From: Sphingomonas sp.
GTDB taxonomy: Bacteria > Pseudomonadota > Alphaproteobacteria > Sphingomonadales > Sphingomonadaceae
Length of the DNA stretch: 6,346 nt
Assembly (NCBI GenBank): GCA_019747165.1
Contig: JAIERC010000226.1
Span: forward strand, 1-6,346
Direction of reading: 5' to 3'
The notes below the pieces were generated by a model. That model did no database searches. It worked only from the letters and a program-made list of their open reading frames with translations, and had not been told where the DNA came from. Shown piece after piece: positions 1-5,963 of the stretch; the first letter of the stretch is position 1, and each line of letters opens with the position of its first letter. The translations under genes and the position numbers were made by a program.

Positions 1-404
1 CCGCCGAGGGGCGTTGGGGGCAGAAAAAGTCGGCGGGCTTTTACGATTATGACGAAAAGCGCAACCCGACGCCGTCGGCGCGGGTCGCCGAGATCATCGA
101 AGATTTCCGATCGAAATCGAACCTGCCCAAGCGCGAGATCAGCGACGAGGAAATCATCGAGCGCACGCTCTATACAATGGTCAATGAAGGCGCCTTGATC
201 CTGGAAGAGAAGATGGCGCAGCGGGCATCGGACATCGATGTCGTGTGGATCTATGGCTATGGCTGGCCAGTCTATCGCGGCGGACCAATGTTCTGGGCAG
301 ATACCGAGGGCGCCAAGAAGATCGTCGCTGGGCTTGAAAAACACGGCTTCAAGGTAGCGGAATTGCTGAAGAGCAATGCCGAGACCGGTAGCCGCTTCAA
401 GTGA
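1..404 (+). CDS. FadB/FadJ-like 3-hydroxyacyl-CoA dehydrogenase, C-terminal end (5' truncated)
   Basis: Only the last 133 codons are visible (frame begins at base 3, TGA at 402-404); the start lies upstream of the window. The reading begins with a GQK-SAGFYDYD segment, typical of the junction between the two C-terminal helical domains of 3-hydroxyacyl-CoA dehydrogenases. It continues with ERTLYTMVNEGALILEE and IDVVWIYGYGWPVYRGGPMF, hallmark stretches of the second such domain in the multifunctional FadB/FadJ family. These proteins hydrate enoyl-CoA and oxidise the (S)-3-hydroxyacyl-CoA with NAD+ in cytoplasmic beta-oxidation. The hydratase domain and the Rossmann NAD-binding domain are not in the window, so the bifunctional nature is inferred from the family. 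The stop overlaps the next gene's GTG start by four bases, indicating translational coupling. The family call is firm; FadB versus FadJ cannot be decided here. Confidence 0.93.
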   Translation, partial: AEGRWGQKKSAGFYDYDEKRNPTPSARVAEIIEDFRSKSNLPKREISDEEIIERTLYTMVNEGALILEEKMAQRASDIDVVWIYGYGWPVYRGGPMFWADTEGAKKIVAGLEKHGFKVAELLKSNAETGSRFK

Positions 405-1717
405 GAACGGCACTCGCCACCGCCGCCGCGATCCGTGCCGGCGAGACCACCGCGCTTGCCGAATGCGAAGCGGCGATCGCGCGGATTGAGGCCGGCGACG
501 GCGAGATAAACGCGGTCGTTGTCCGCGACTTCGACCGCGCGCGCGATCAAGCGCGCGCGGTCGATGCGAAGGTGACGGCGGGCGATATGGCAGGCGCGCT
601 GCTCGGTGTGCCGATGACGGTGAAGGAGAGCTTCGACATTGCCGGTCTGGTCAGCTGCTGGGGCTTTGCCGAGCATGCTGATTTCGTGGCGAGCGAAGAT
701 GCCATCGCCGTCCAGCGCCTGAAGCGCGCGGGCGCCGTCATATTGGGCAAGACGAACGTGCCTGTCGCGCTTGCCGATTTGCAGTCCAACAACCCGGTCT
801 ATGGACGGACGCGCAACCCACATAATTTGGACCGCGTGCCCGGCGGCTCGTCCGGCGGGGCGGCAGCGGCGCTGGCCGCGGGCTATGTGCCTATCGAGAT
901 CGGGTCCGACATTGGCGGATCGATCCGCTTGCCCGCGGCCTTTTGCGGCATGTGGGGGCATAAGCCGACCTACAACGCGCTGTTAAGTTATGGCCATAAC
1001 TTCCCGCGTACCGAAGGCTGCGGTGTTGCGCTCAACGTCATCGGTCCCTTGGCGCGCGATGCCGATGATCTAGAGGCCTTGTTCGCGGTGATGGGCGGCG
1101 ATGCGCTCGCCCGCCCGGCCCCTCGCGGCCCTGGCGACTGGCGCATCCTGCTGCTCGATCCACACCCCAACGTCCCGGTGCAGACATCGATCAGGGAAGC
1201 GATCGAGGCAACCGGCAAGACGTTCGAGGCAGCGGGCGCAACGGTCGATCGCGAGACGTCGCTTTTGCCCGATCTTGTCACCCAATCGGCCAACTATATC
1301 CGCATGCTGCTGACCGCGATGTCGCGTGGCGGGATGCCGCCCAATGGCGCGCCGCCAACGTCGCTTGGTGACTGGTTCGGGCTGATTGATGCGCAGGCCA
1401 AGTGCCGCCGCGATTGGGGGCGACTATTCGGCAGCTATGATGCAGTGATCGCGCCGATCTGGGGCACCACAGCTTACCCGCATGACGACACGCCGCTTGG
1501 CGAGCGCATGCTGATGATCGACGGCACGCCCTATCCGGCGGGGATGCAGATGGCACTGCCAGGCCTAGCCACATTCCCGATGCTGCCCGCGACCAGCGTC
1601 CGGGTGGGCACCGATGCCGATGGCCTGCCGATCGGCGTGCAGGTAATTGCTGATTATAACCGCGACTGGACGGCAATTGCCGTCGCGCGCGCGGCCCATG
1701 ACTTGATGAGGAGCTGA
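401..1717 (+). CDS. Amidase-signature family hydrolase
   Basis: This 438-residue protein is a full-length member of the amidase signature (AS) family, cytoplasmic because no signal peptide or membrane segment is seen. AS enzymes hydrolyse C-N amide bonds with a Ser-cisSer-Lys triad. The triad is visible: Lys75 in VKESFD, cis-Ser150 in PGGSSGG and nucleophile Ser174 in GSDIGGSIRLPA. The spacings (75 and 24 residues) equal those of fatty acid amide hydrolase (Lys142, Ser217, Ser241). The N-terminal IRAGE..A..ECEAAIARIE helix and the C-terminal GLPIGVQVIA segment are also typical. The GTG start at 401 is chosen because the family's N-terminal helix begins directly after it and because it forms a GTGA overlap with the preceding stop. 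No strong Shine-Dalgarno is present, which fits coupled translation. Its position between beta-oxidation genes suggests an acyl or aryl amide substrate linked to the pathway, but AS enzymes are very diverse and the substrate is unknown. It is unlikely to be GatA, since no GatB/GatC neighbours are present. Confidence 0.93.
   Translation: MRTALATAAAIRAGETTALAECEAAIARIEAGDGEINAVVVRDFDRARDQARAVDAKVTAGDMAGALLGVPMTVKESFDIAGLVSCWGFAEHADFVASEDAIAVQRLKRAGAVILGKTNVPVALADLQSNNPVYGRTRNPHNLDRVPGGSSGGAAAALAAGYVPIEIGSDIGGSIRLPAAFCGMWGHKPTYNALLSYGHNFPRTEGCGVALNVIGPLARDADDLEALFAVMGGDALARPAPRGPGDWRILLLDPHPNVPVQTSIREAIEATGKTFEAAGATVDRETSLLPDLVTQSANYIRMLLTAMSRGGMPPNGAPPTSLGDWFGLIDAQAKCRRDWGRLFGSYDAVIAPIWGTTAYPHDDTPLGERMLMIDGTPYPAGMQMALPGLATFPMLPATSVRVGTDADGLPIGVQVIADYNRDWTAIAVARAAHDLMRS
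1708..1713 (+). promoter_or_regulatory. Ribosome binding site for the first acyl-CoA dehydrogenase
   Basis: GAGGAG lies eight bases before the ATG at 1722 and overlaps the last codons of the amidase. This is the clearest Shine-Dalgarno in the cluster. It supports the 1722 start and tight coupling of amidase and dehydrogenase expression. Confidence 0.75.
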
Positions 1718-1721
1718 AACG

Positions 1722-2903
1722 ATGAGCGACCTGGAAACCTTCCGCGCTGAGACGCGCGCCTGGCTTGAGGCGAATTGCCCGCCAGAAATGCGCGAGCCCG
1801 CGCGCAGCGAAAAGGACGCCAATTGGGGCGGCCGCAACGCGGATTTCCAGCCCGGGCAGAAAGAATGGATGGACGCGATGGCCAGCCGCGGCTGGACCGT
1901 GCCCGATTGGCCGGTCGCCTATGGCGGTGGCGGCCTCTCGCCTGCCGAAACGAAGATCCTGCGTGAAGAAATGGCGGCAATGAAGTGCCGCAACCCACTC
2001 AACAGCTTCGGCATTTCTATGCTCGGACCCGCGCTACTGAAATATGGCACCGAAGCGCAAAAGCTCGAGCATCTCACCAAGATTGCGCGAGGTGAAATCC
2101 GCTGGTGCCAAGGCTATTCGGAACCCAATGCCGGGTCCGATCTCGCCAGCCTGGCGACCTCTGCCGAGGACGCGGGCGACCATTATGTCATCAACGGGCA
2201 AAAGGTCTGGACCAGCTATGCCGACAAGGCGGATTGGATTTTCTGCCTGGTCCGCACTGACAAGACCAACAAGCAAGGCGGCATTTCGTTTGTGCTGTTC
2301 GACATGGCCAGCCCCGGTGTCTCGACCAAGCCAATCCTGCTGATCAGCGGCTATTCGCCGTTCTGCGAGACGTTTTTCGACAATGTCAAAGTGCCGAAAA
2401 GCCAACGCGTCCATGAGGAGAACAAGGGCTGGGACGTCGCTAAATATCTGCTGGGGCATGAGCGCGAGATGATTTCGGGCATGGGGCTCGGCTCCGTCAG
2501 CGGCAATCCGCTGGTCGACGGGGCAATTGCCACCGTGGGTCTGGATCACGAAGGCCGTCTCGCCGACCCGCTGCTGCGCGCGGCGATTGCCCAGTTCGAA
2601 GTGCGATCAAAGGCATTCGGGATGATGTCCGAGCGCTTCATCGACGAATTGAAGGCGGGCAAGGCCCATCCAGCCCAGCCATCGATGATGAAATATTACG
2701 GCACTGAATTGAACAAGTCGCGCCATGAGCTGATGATGGCGGCAGGCGGATCCGACGCGCTCGAATGGGAGAGCGATCGGTCGAACGGCGGGGCGGGGCC
2801 ACGCGCCTGGCTGCGCACCAAGGCCAATTCGATCGAAGGCGGGACCAGCGAGGTTCAGCTCAACATCATCGCCAAGCGGATTTTGGAACTGCCGGGCGCT
2901 TAG
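1722..2903 (+). CDS. Acyl-CoA dehydrogenase, subunit carrying the catalytic Glu motif
   Basis: The 393-residue protein is a full-length acyl-CoA dehydrogenase: an FAD flavoenzyme that introduces the alpha-beta double bond into an acyl-CoA and passes electrons to ETF. In order are the N-terminal helical domain (about 1-125), the beta-domain with the flavin/substrate motif YSEPNAGSD (132-140) and INGQKVWTSYA (157-167), and the C-terminal helical domain ending in IEGGTSEVQLNIIAKRILELP (371-391). Glu372 sits where medium-chain ACAD has its catalytic Glu376. Glu247, in GHERE, aligns by eye with the isovaleryl-CoA dehydrogenase base. The usual 'ERK.FG' arginine motif and the Q..GG.G motif, which reach into the partner's FAD site in homotetrameric ACADs, are missing; in their place are NPLVDGAIATVG and MMAAGGSDALEWESD. 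The next gene has exactly those motifs, so the two probably form a heteromer. The start is fixed by GAGGAG at 1708. Substrate unknown; a steroid-like or branched acyl-CoA is only a possibility by analogy. Confidence 0.93.
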   Translation: MSDLETFRAETRAWLEANCPPEMREPARSEKDANWGGRNADFQPGQKEWMDAMASRGWTVPDWPVAYGGGGLSPAETKILREEMAAMKCRNPLNSFGISMLGPALLKYGTEAQKLEHLTKIARGEIRWCQGYSEPNAGSDLASLATSAEDAGDHYVINGQKVWTSYADKADWIFCLVRTDKTNKQGGISFVLFDMASPGVSTKPILLISGYSPFCETFFDNVKVPKSQRVHEENKGWDVAKYLLGHEREMISGMGLGSVSGNPLVDGAIATVGLDHEGRLADPLLRAAIAQFEVRSKAFGMMSERFIDELKAGKAHPAQPSMMKYYGTELNKSRHELMMAAGGSDALEWESDRSNGGAGPRAWLRTKANSIEGGTSEVQLNIIAKRILELPGA

Positions 2904-2910
2904 CACACCG

Positions 2911-2986
2911 TGCTCCTGCGCAGGCGGGAGCCCAGAGCAATATAGGGCAGCGCGTGGAACCCTGGGTTCCTGCCTGCGCGGGAACA
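2911..2986 (+). repeat. Intergenic palindromic repeat element (REP-like, 'VPACAGT' type)
   Basis: Two 27-base arms, 2911-2937 and 2960-2986, are inverted complements of each other with 22 of 27 positions matching, separated by a 22-base loop. The left arm contains the perfect 10-base palindrome CCTGCGCAGG (2915-2924) flanked by CTCC and GGAG; the right arm has GTTCC (2966-2970) facing GGAAC (2981-2985). The transcript could fold into one long cruciform-like hairpin or two smaller ones. Translated, the right arm reads PWVPACAGT, a familiar signature of dispersed intergenic repeats in proteobacterial genomes, including sphingomonads. It fills most of the 95-base gap between the two ACAD genes, starting 7 bases after the first stop and ending one base before the second gene's Shine-Dalgarno. 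Identification as a multicopy element is from pattern recognition; only one copy is in this window. Confidence 0.82.
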
Positions 2987-2987
2987 C

Positions 2988-2992
2988 AAGGA
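2988..2992 (+). promoter_or_regulatory. Ribosome binding site that fixes the start of the second acyl-CoA dehydrogenase
   Basis: AAGGA is followed by six bases and the ATG at 2999. It decides against the many upstream in-frame starts (the frame stays open back to 2765, through the repeat and into the previous gene). It immediately follows the palindromic repeat, so folding of the repeat could affect its accessibility. Confidence 0.75.
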
Positions 2993-2998
2993 TTATCC

Positions 2999-4126
2999 AT
3001 GCCCCTCTATCTCAACGAAGAACAAATTCAGCTGCAGGATACCGCCCGCGGCTTCATCGCGGAACATGCCCCGGTCAAGCACATGCGGAGCTTGCGCGAT
3101 GCGAACGACCAGAACGGCTTCAGCCGCGATGTGTGGAAGCAATTCGCCGAACTCGGCCTGACCGGCATCTTGATTGGCGAGGAAGATGGCGGGCTTGGTC
3201 TTGGCCATGTCGAGGCCGGGATCGTGCTGGAGGAGATTGGTCGCAATCTCTCCCCCTCCCCATTCCTCGCGACCGCTGTCGCTGCGGTTGAGGCGCTGAA
3301 GGGCACGCCGCATGCCGCGCGCTATTTTCCCGGCATCATTGCCGGTGACACGGTGGCAGCACTAGCGATCGATGAAGGCGCAAAGCACCGTGCAACCATC
3401 GGGATGAAGGCCGAACGATCAGGTAATGGCTTCAAGCTGTCCGGCGCCAAGCAGTTCGTGACGCATGGCCATATCGCCGACATCATCGTCGTCGCCGCGC
3501 GGACAGCCGGCGCGCCCGATGACGCGAACGGGATCACCCTGTTCGCGGTCGACCGCAACGCCGCTGGGCTCACCGCCGAAGCCGAGCGCCTCGCCGACTC
3601 TTCACTTGCCGCGCGACTGAAATTTGAGGGCGTCGAGGTCGATGCCGATGCCGTCATTGGCGAGGTCGATCATGGCGGCGATCCGCTGAACCGTCTGCTG
3701 CGTGCCGGGCGCGTTGGCGCCGCCGCCGAATTGCTCGGCGTTGGCGGTGGGGCGATGGACATGACGGTCAATTACCTGAAAGAACGCAAGCAGTTTGGCG
3801 TCCGCATCGGCAGCTTCCAGGCGCTGCAGCACCGTGCGGCGCACCTCTATTCCGAAATGGAAGTTGCCCGCGCCGCTGTCCTGAAGGCGCAACAATTGCT
3901 CGATAGCGGCGATGCCAAGGCCGATGAGGCGGTCTCGGTCGCCAAGGCGATGACGGCGATGGCGACGACATTGGCGGTGCAGGAGGGCGTTCAGATGCAC
4001 GGCGGCATCGGCATGACCGACGAATATGACATTGGCTTTTACATGAAGCGCGGGCGCGTACTCGCCGAGATGTTTGGCGATGCCAATTTCCATGCCGATC
4101 AGCTCGCGCGGGCGGCGGGGTATTGA
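2999..4126 (+). CDS. Acyl-CoA dehydrogenase, partner subunit lacking the catalytic Glu
   Basis: This 375-residue protein is the second ACAD of the pair. The N-terminal domain starts typically (LNEEQIQLQDTARGFIAEHAP), followed by the ELGLTGILIGEEDGGLGLG segment (51-69), a beta-domain with GFKLSGAKQFVTHG (144-157), and a helical domain with KERKQFGVRIGSFQALQHRAA (261-281) and VQMHGGIGMTDEYDIG (331-346). Arg263 and Gln332 are in the motifs that in homomeric ACADs contact the neighbouring subunit's FAD. The tail reads RVLAEMFGDANFHADQLA: by alignment the medium-chain catalytic Glu position is Phe359, and the isovaleryl-type position is not Glu either. The beta-domain motif also departs from the usual E..AGSD form (AIDEGAKHR). 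The pattern fits a structural/FAD-completing subunit of an alpha2beta2 enzyme with the upstream ACAD. The start follows AAGGA at 2988 and matches the family N-terminus. The stop shares one base with the thioesterase ATG (TGATG). Confidence 0.93.
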   Translation: MPLYLNEEQIQLQDTARGFIAEHAPVKHMRSLRDANDQNGFSRDVWKQFAELGLTGILIGEEDGGLGLGHVEAGIVLEEIGRNLSPSPFLATAVAAVEALKGTPHAARYFPGIIAGDTVAALAIDEGAKHRATIGMKAERSGNGFKLSGAKQFVTHGHIADIIVVAARTAGAPDDANGITLFAVDRNAAGLTAEAERLADSSLAARLKFEGVEVDADAVIGEVDHGGDPLNRLLRAGRVGAAAELLGVGGGAMDMTVNYLKERKQFGVRIGSFQALQHRAAHLYSEMEVARAAVLKAQQLLDSGDAKADEAVSVAKAMTAMATTLAVQEGVQMHGGIGMTDEYDIGFYMKRGRVLAEMFGDANFHADQLARAAGY

Positions 4127-5019
4127 TGACCGACGAAATGGCAAAGCCCGATCCGACGCCCGCGCAACTCGCCCAAAATCTGGTCGATCTGCTCGATATC
4201 GAAGAGATCGATACCGACCTTTATCGCGGCAAGCGCGGTAATGATGGGTTTGGGCGCGTGTTTGGCGGACAGGTAATTGCGCAGGCACTGCAAGCGGCGC
4301 AGCGATCCGCTGATGACCCTAAGGCCGCGCATTCGCTCCACGCCTATTTCATGCGGCCGGGCGCCGAAGATCATCCCATCATCTACCGGGTCGTGCGCGA
4401 TTTCGATGGCAAGAGCTTTTCGACCCGGCGCGTTATCGCCACGCAGCGCGGCGTGCCAATACTGACGATGAGTTGTTCGCTGCAACTGCCCGAACAGGGA
4501 TTGGCCCACCAGGACAAGATACCCGACGTGCCGTCGCCCGATGATCTCGTGTCCGAGCGCGACCTGCGGCTGGCGATGATCGATAATGTGCCAGACCGCT
4601 TCCGCGCCAACTTCCTGCGCCCGCGCATGGTGGATATCCGGCCCGTCAGCCCACGCAGCTGGTTTAATCCCGTCAAACAGGAGCCGCGACAATATAGCTG
4701 GTTCCGCGTCGTCGCCCCGGTCGCTGACGATCCCGCCCTGCACCGCGCGATCCTGGCTTATGCCAGCGATATGTCGCTGCTCGGCACGGCGGCGCTGGCG
4801 CATGGCGTCAATTGGATGACGCACAAGCTGCAGACCGCCAGTCTGGACCATGCGGTGTGGATCCATGAAGATTTCCGCGCTGATGAATGGCTGCTCTATG
4901 CCTGTGACAGCCCCTGGTCAGGCCATGCCCGCGGCTTCAATCGTGGCCAGATCTTCGCGCGCGATGGTCGCCTGGTCGCAAGCTGCGCGCAAGAAGGGCT
5001 GATCCGGTTGCGGGAGTAA
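4126..5019 (+). CDS. tesB: Acyl-CoA thioesterase II (TesB family)
   Basis: The 297-residue protein has the double-hotdog architecture and usual length of TesB thioesterases, which hydrolyse medium- to long-chain acyl-CoA to free acid and CoA in the cytoplasm. The first hotdog holds GRVFGGQVIAQALQAA (about 43-58) and HSLHAYFMRPG (69-79); the second holds LAYASDMSLLGTA, SLDHAVWIHEDFRADEWLLY and GRLVASCAQEGLIR. The E. coli catalytic set Asp204, Thr228, Gln278 corresponds in spacing to Asp215, Ser239 and Gln289, so Thr is conservatively replaced by Ser. The ATG at 4126 overlaps the upstream stop (TGATG); a TTG one codon earlier and a later ATG at 4138 are less likely. As the last gene of the cluster it may recycle CoA from dead-end intermediates or release a pathway product. 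The family call is firm; the substrate is unknown. Confidence 0.95.
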   Translation: MTDEMAKPDPTPAQLAQNLVDLLDIEEIDTDLYRGKRGNDGFGRVFGGQVIAQALQAAQRSADDPKAAHSLHAYFMRPGAEDHPIIYRVVRDFDGKSFSTRRVIATQRGVPILTMSCSLQLPEQGLAHQDKIPDVPSPDDLVSERDLRLAMIDNVPDRFRANFLRPRMVDIRPVSPRSWFNPVKQEPRQYSWFRVVAPVADDPALHRAILAYASDMSLLGTAALAHGVNWMTHKLQTASLDHAVWIHEDFRADEWLLYACDSPWSGHARGFNRGQIFARDGRLVASCAQEGLIRLRE

Positions 5020-5047
5020 CGTGAGATAGGAGCTGCTTCCGCCTAGC

Positions 5048-5053
5048 GATAAT
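5048..5053 (+). promoter_or_regulatory. Possible -10 element upstream of the hydroxylase gene
   Basis: GATAAT matches five of six bases of the sigma-70 -10 consensus and lies in the only notably AT-rich part of the 98-base spacer 5020-5117. No convincing -35 hexamer sits 16-18 bases upstream, so an activator or another sigma factor might be needed, or the match is chance. If used, transcription would start near 5060 and leave a leader of about 58 bases. Confidence 0.3.
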
Positions 5054-5079
5054 ATTTACCACAGCAATATCCCTGGGCA

Positions 5080-5103
5080 TTAACGCGGAATTTAACGTCG
5101 GCG
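5080..5103 (+). promoter_or_regulatory. Tandem TTAACG direct repeat, possible operator
   Basis: TTAACG occurs at 5080-5085 and again at 5092-5097, a 12-base period, each followed by a CGG-containing half (CGGAAT, TCGGCG). It lies between the possible -10 at 5048 and the start codon at 5118, a position suited to a regulator site. No regulator gene is in the window and the repeat is short, so function is speculative. Confidence 0.25.
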
Positions 5104-5117
5104 CAATAGCAGGGGCT

Positions 5118-5963
5118 ATGGAGTACCCCGCAGACCTTATCGCGTTGATCGTGCGCCAATATCTCAACATGGTCGTCGTCTTTGGTATCCTTACCTGCCT
5201 TGAAATCATTTTCGTTCGTCGTGGCCAGCCAATTATCAGTCGGGCGCTCGGACTAAGTTTCTGGATGGTCGGCATTCCGTGCATGGCGCTATGCGCGTGG
5301 TCGCTTTCGGCATTATGGGCGGCGCTTGGCATCAAACCGTTGATCATCGTTGAGTTGGGCCCTGAATTGAGTTGGGCTGGCCCAGTATCGGCAATCGCTG
5401 CGCCATTGATCGGCGCACTGATTGGTGATTTCGTTGGCTATTGGTATCACCGCATCCAGCATCGCTGGCTCTGGCCGATCCATGCCGTTCATCACTCTAT
5501 TCGCGATCTTTGTGCGGTGAATTCCTACCATCATGCCGGCGATGCAATCTTTACGACGTTGCTGGTGATGGTTCCTACGAGCCTGATCGTCGTCGATACC
5601 GGCCCAACCATCGCGGTTATGGCGCTGCTTTTGTGGATTCAGCCCGTCTTTCTTCACTCGCCGACCAGCTTCACTCTCGGTCAGATGCGCCACATCATTG
5701 CTGACAATCGCTATCATCGTATCCATCATTCACTTGAACCACAGCATTTTGACAAGAATTTCGGGATTCTGTTTTCATTTTGGGACCGGATGTTCGGGAC
5801 GGCCTATGATCCACATGCGGATGAATGGCCTGCCGTCGGCCTGGCTGAGATAGACGAGCCCCGATCGCTGAAGCAATGGTTCGATCTGCCACTGCGGGTG
5901 ACAACAACGCCAGCAACACCTGCTTGCGATTCGATACCGACCGCGCCGGTCGGCGTTCCTTGA
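5118..5963 (+). CDS. Fatty acid hydroxylase / sterol desaturase superfamily membrane protein
   Basis: The 281-residue protein is an integral-membrane di-iron oxygenase of the fatty acid hydroxylase/sterol desaturase superfamily. All histidine clusters expected for the metal site are present: His111-x3-His115 (HRIQH), His122-x2-His125-His126 (HAVHH), His138-His139 (NSYHHAGD) and His200-x2-His203-His204 (HRIHH). The closing NFG..FSFWDRMFGTAYDP motif (214-232) is family-typical. Hydrophobic segments lie near 17-33, 44-70, 88-109 and 143-179. The tail after about 260 is Pro/Thr/Ala-rich and looks disordered. The ATG at 5118 follows AGGGG at 5111-5115, only two bases away, which is unusually tight; the next in-frame ATG (5169) would cut into the first membrane segment. 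The gene is locally more AT-rich than the upstream cluster (38% GC counted over 5701-5760). It is separated by 98 bases and is probably its own transcription unit. Whether it hydroxylates lipid, carotenoid or sterol-like substrates cannot be told. Confidence 0.92.
   Translation: MEYPADLIALIVRQYLNMVVVFGILTCLEIIFVRRGQPIISRALGLSFWMVGIPCMALCAWSLSALWAALGIKPLIIVELGPELSWAGPVSAIAAPLIGALIGDFVGYWYHRIQHRWLWPIHAVHHSIRDLCAVNSYHHAGDAIFTTLLVMVPTSLIVVDTGPTIAVMALLLWIQPVFLHSPTSFTLGQMRHIIADNRYHRIHHSLEPQHFDKNFGILFSFWDRMFGTAYDPHADEWPAVGLAEIDEPRSLKQWFDLPLRVTTTPATPACDSIPTAPVGVP
5937..5953 (+). terminator. Strong GC hairpin overlapping the 3' end of the hydroxylase gene
   Basis: CCGACCG (5937-5943) pairs perfectly with CGGTCGG (5947-5953) around a three-base CGC loop: a 7-bp, nearly all-GC stem ending eight bases before the stop codon of the hydroxylase gene. 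The following CGTTCCTTGATCCTT is pyrimidine-rich but has no proper T-run, so it may be a weak or factor-assisted terminator or an mRNA 3'-end stabiliser. It also encodes protein (residues near TDRAGR in the tail), so it could be incidental. Confidence 0.35.

Noticed and set aside
272..961. Long minus-strand open frame (229 codons) across the FadB/J end and the amidase
   Set aside because: It lies opposite two well-supported genes; its translation is Arg/Ala/His-rich with no recognisable motif, as expected for an antisense shadow in GC-rich coding DNA.
2034..2549. Minus-strand frame of 171 codons inside the first ACAD
   Set aside because: It is fully contained in a conserved enzyme gene and has no recognisable protein features.
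3602..4866. Two overlapping long minus-strand frames (228 and 255 codons) under the second ACAD and TesB
   Set aside because: They are antisense to strongly conserved genes, overlap each other, and have shadow-like composition with no domain signature.
5020..5117. Rho-independent terminator after TesB
   Set aside because: No stable GC stem followed by a T-run was found in the spacer; where the cluster's transcript ends is unclear.
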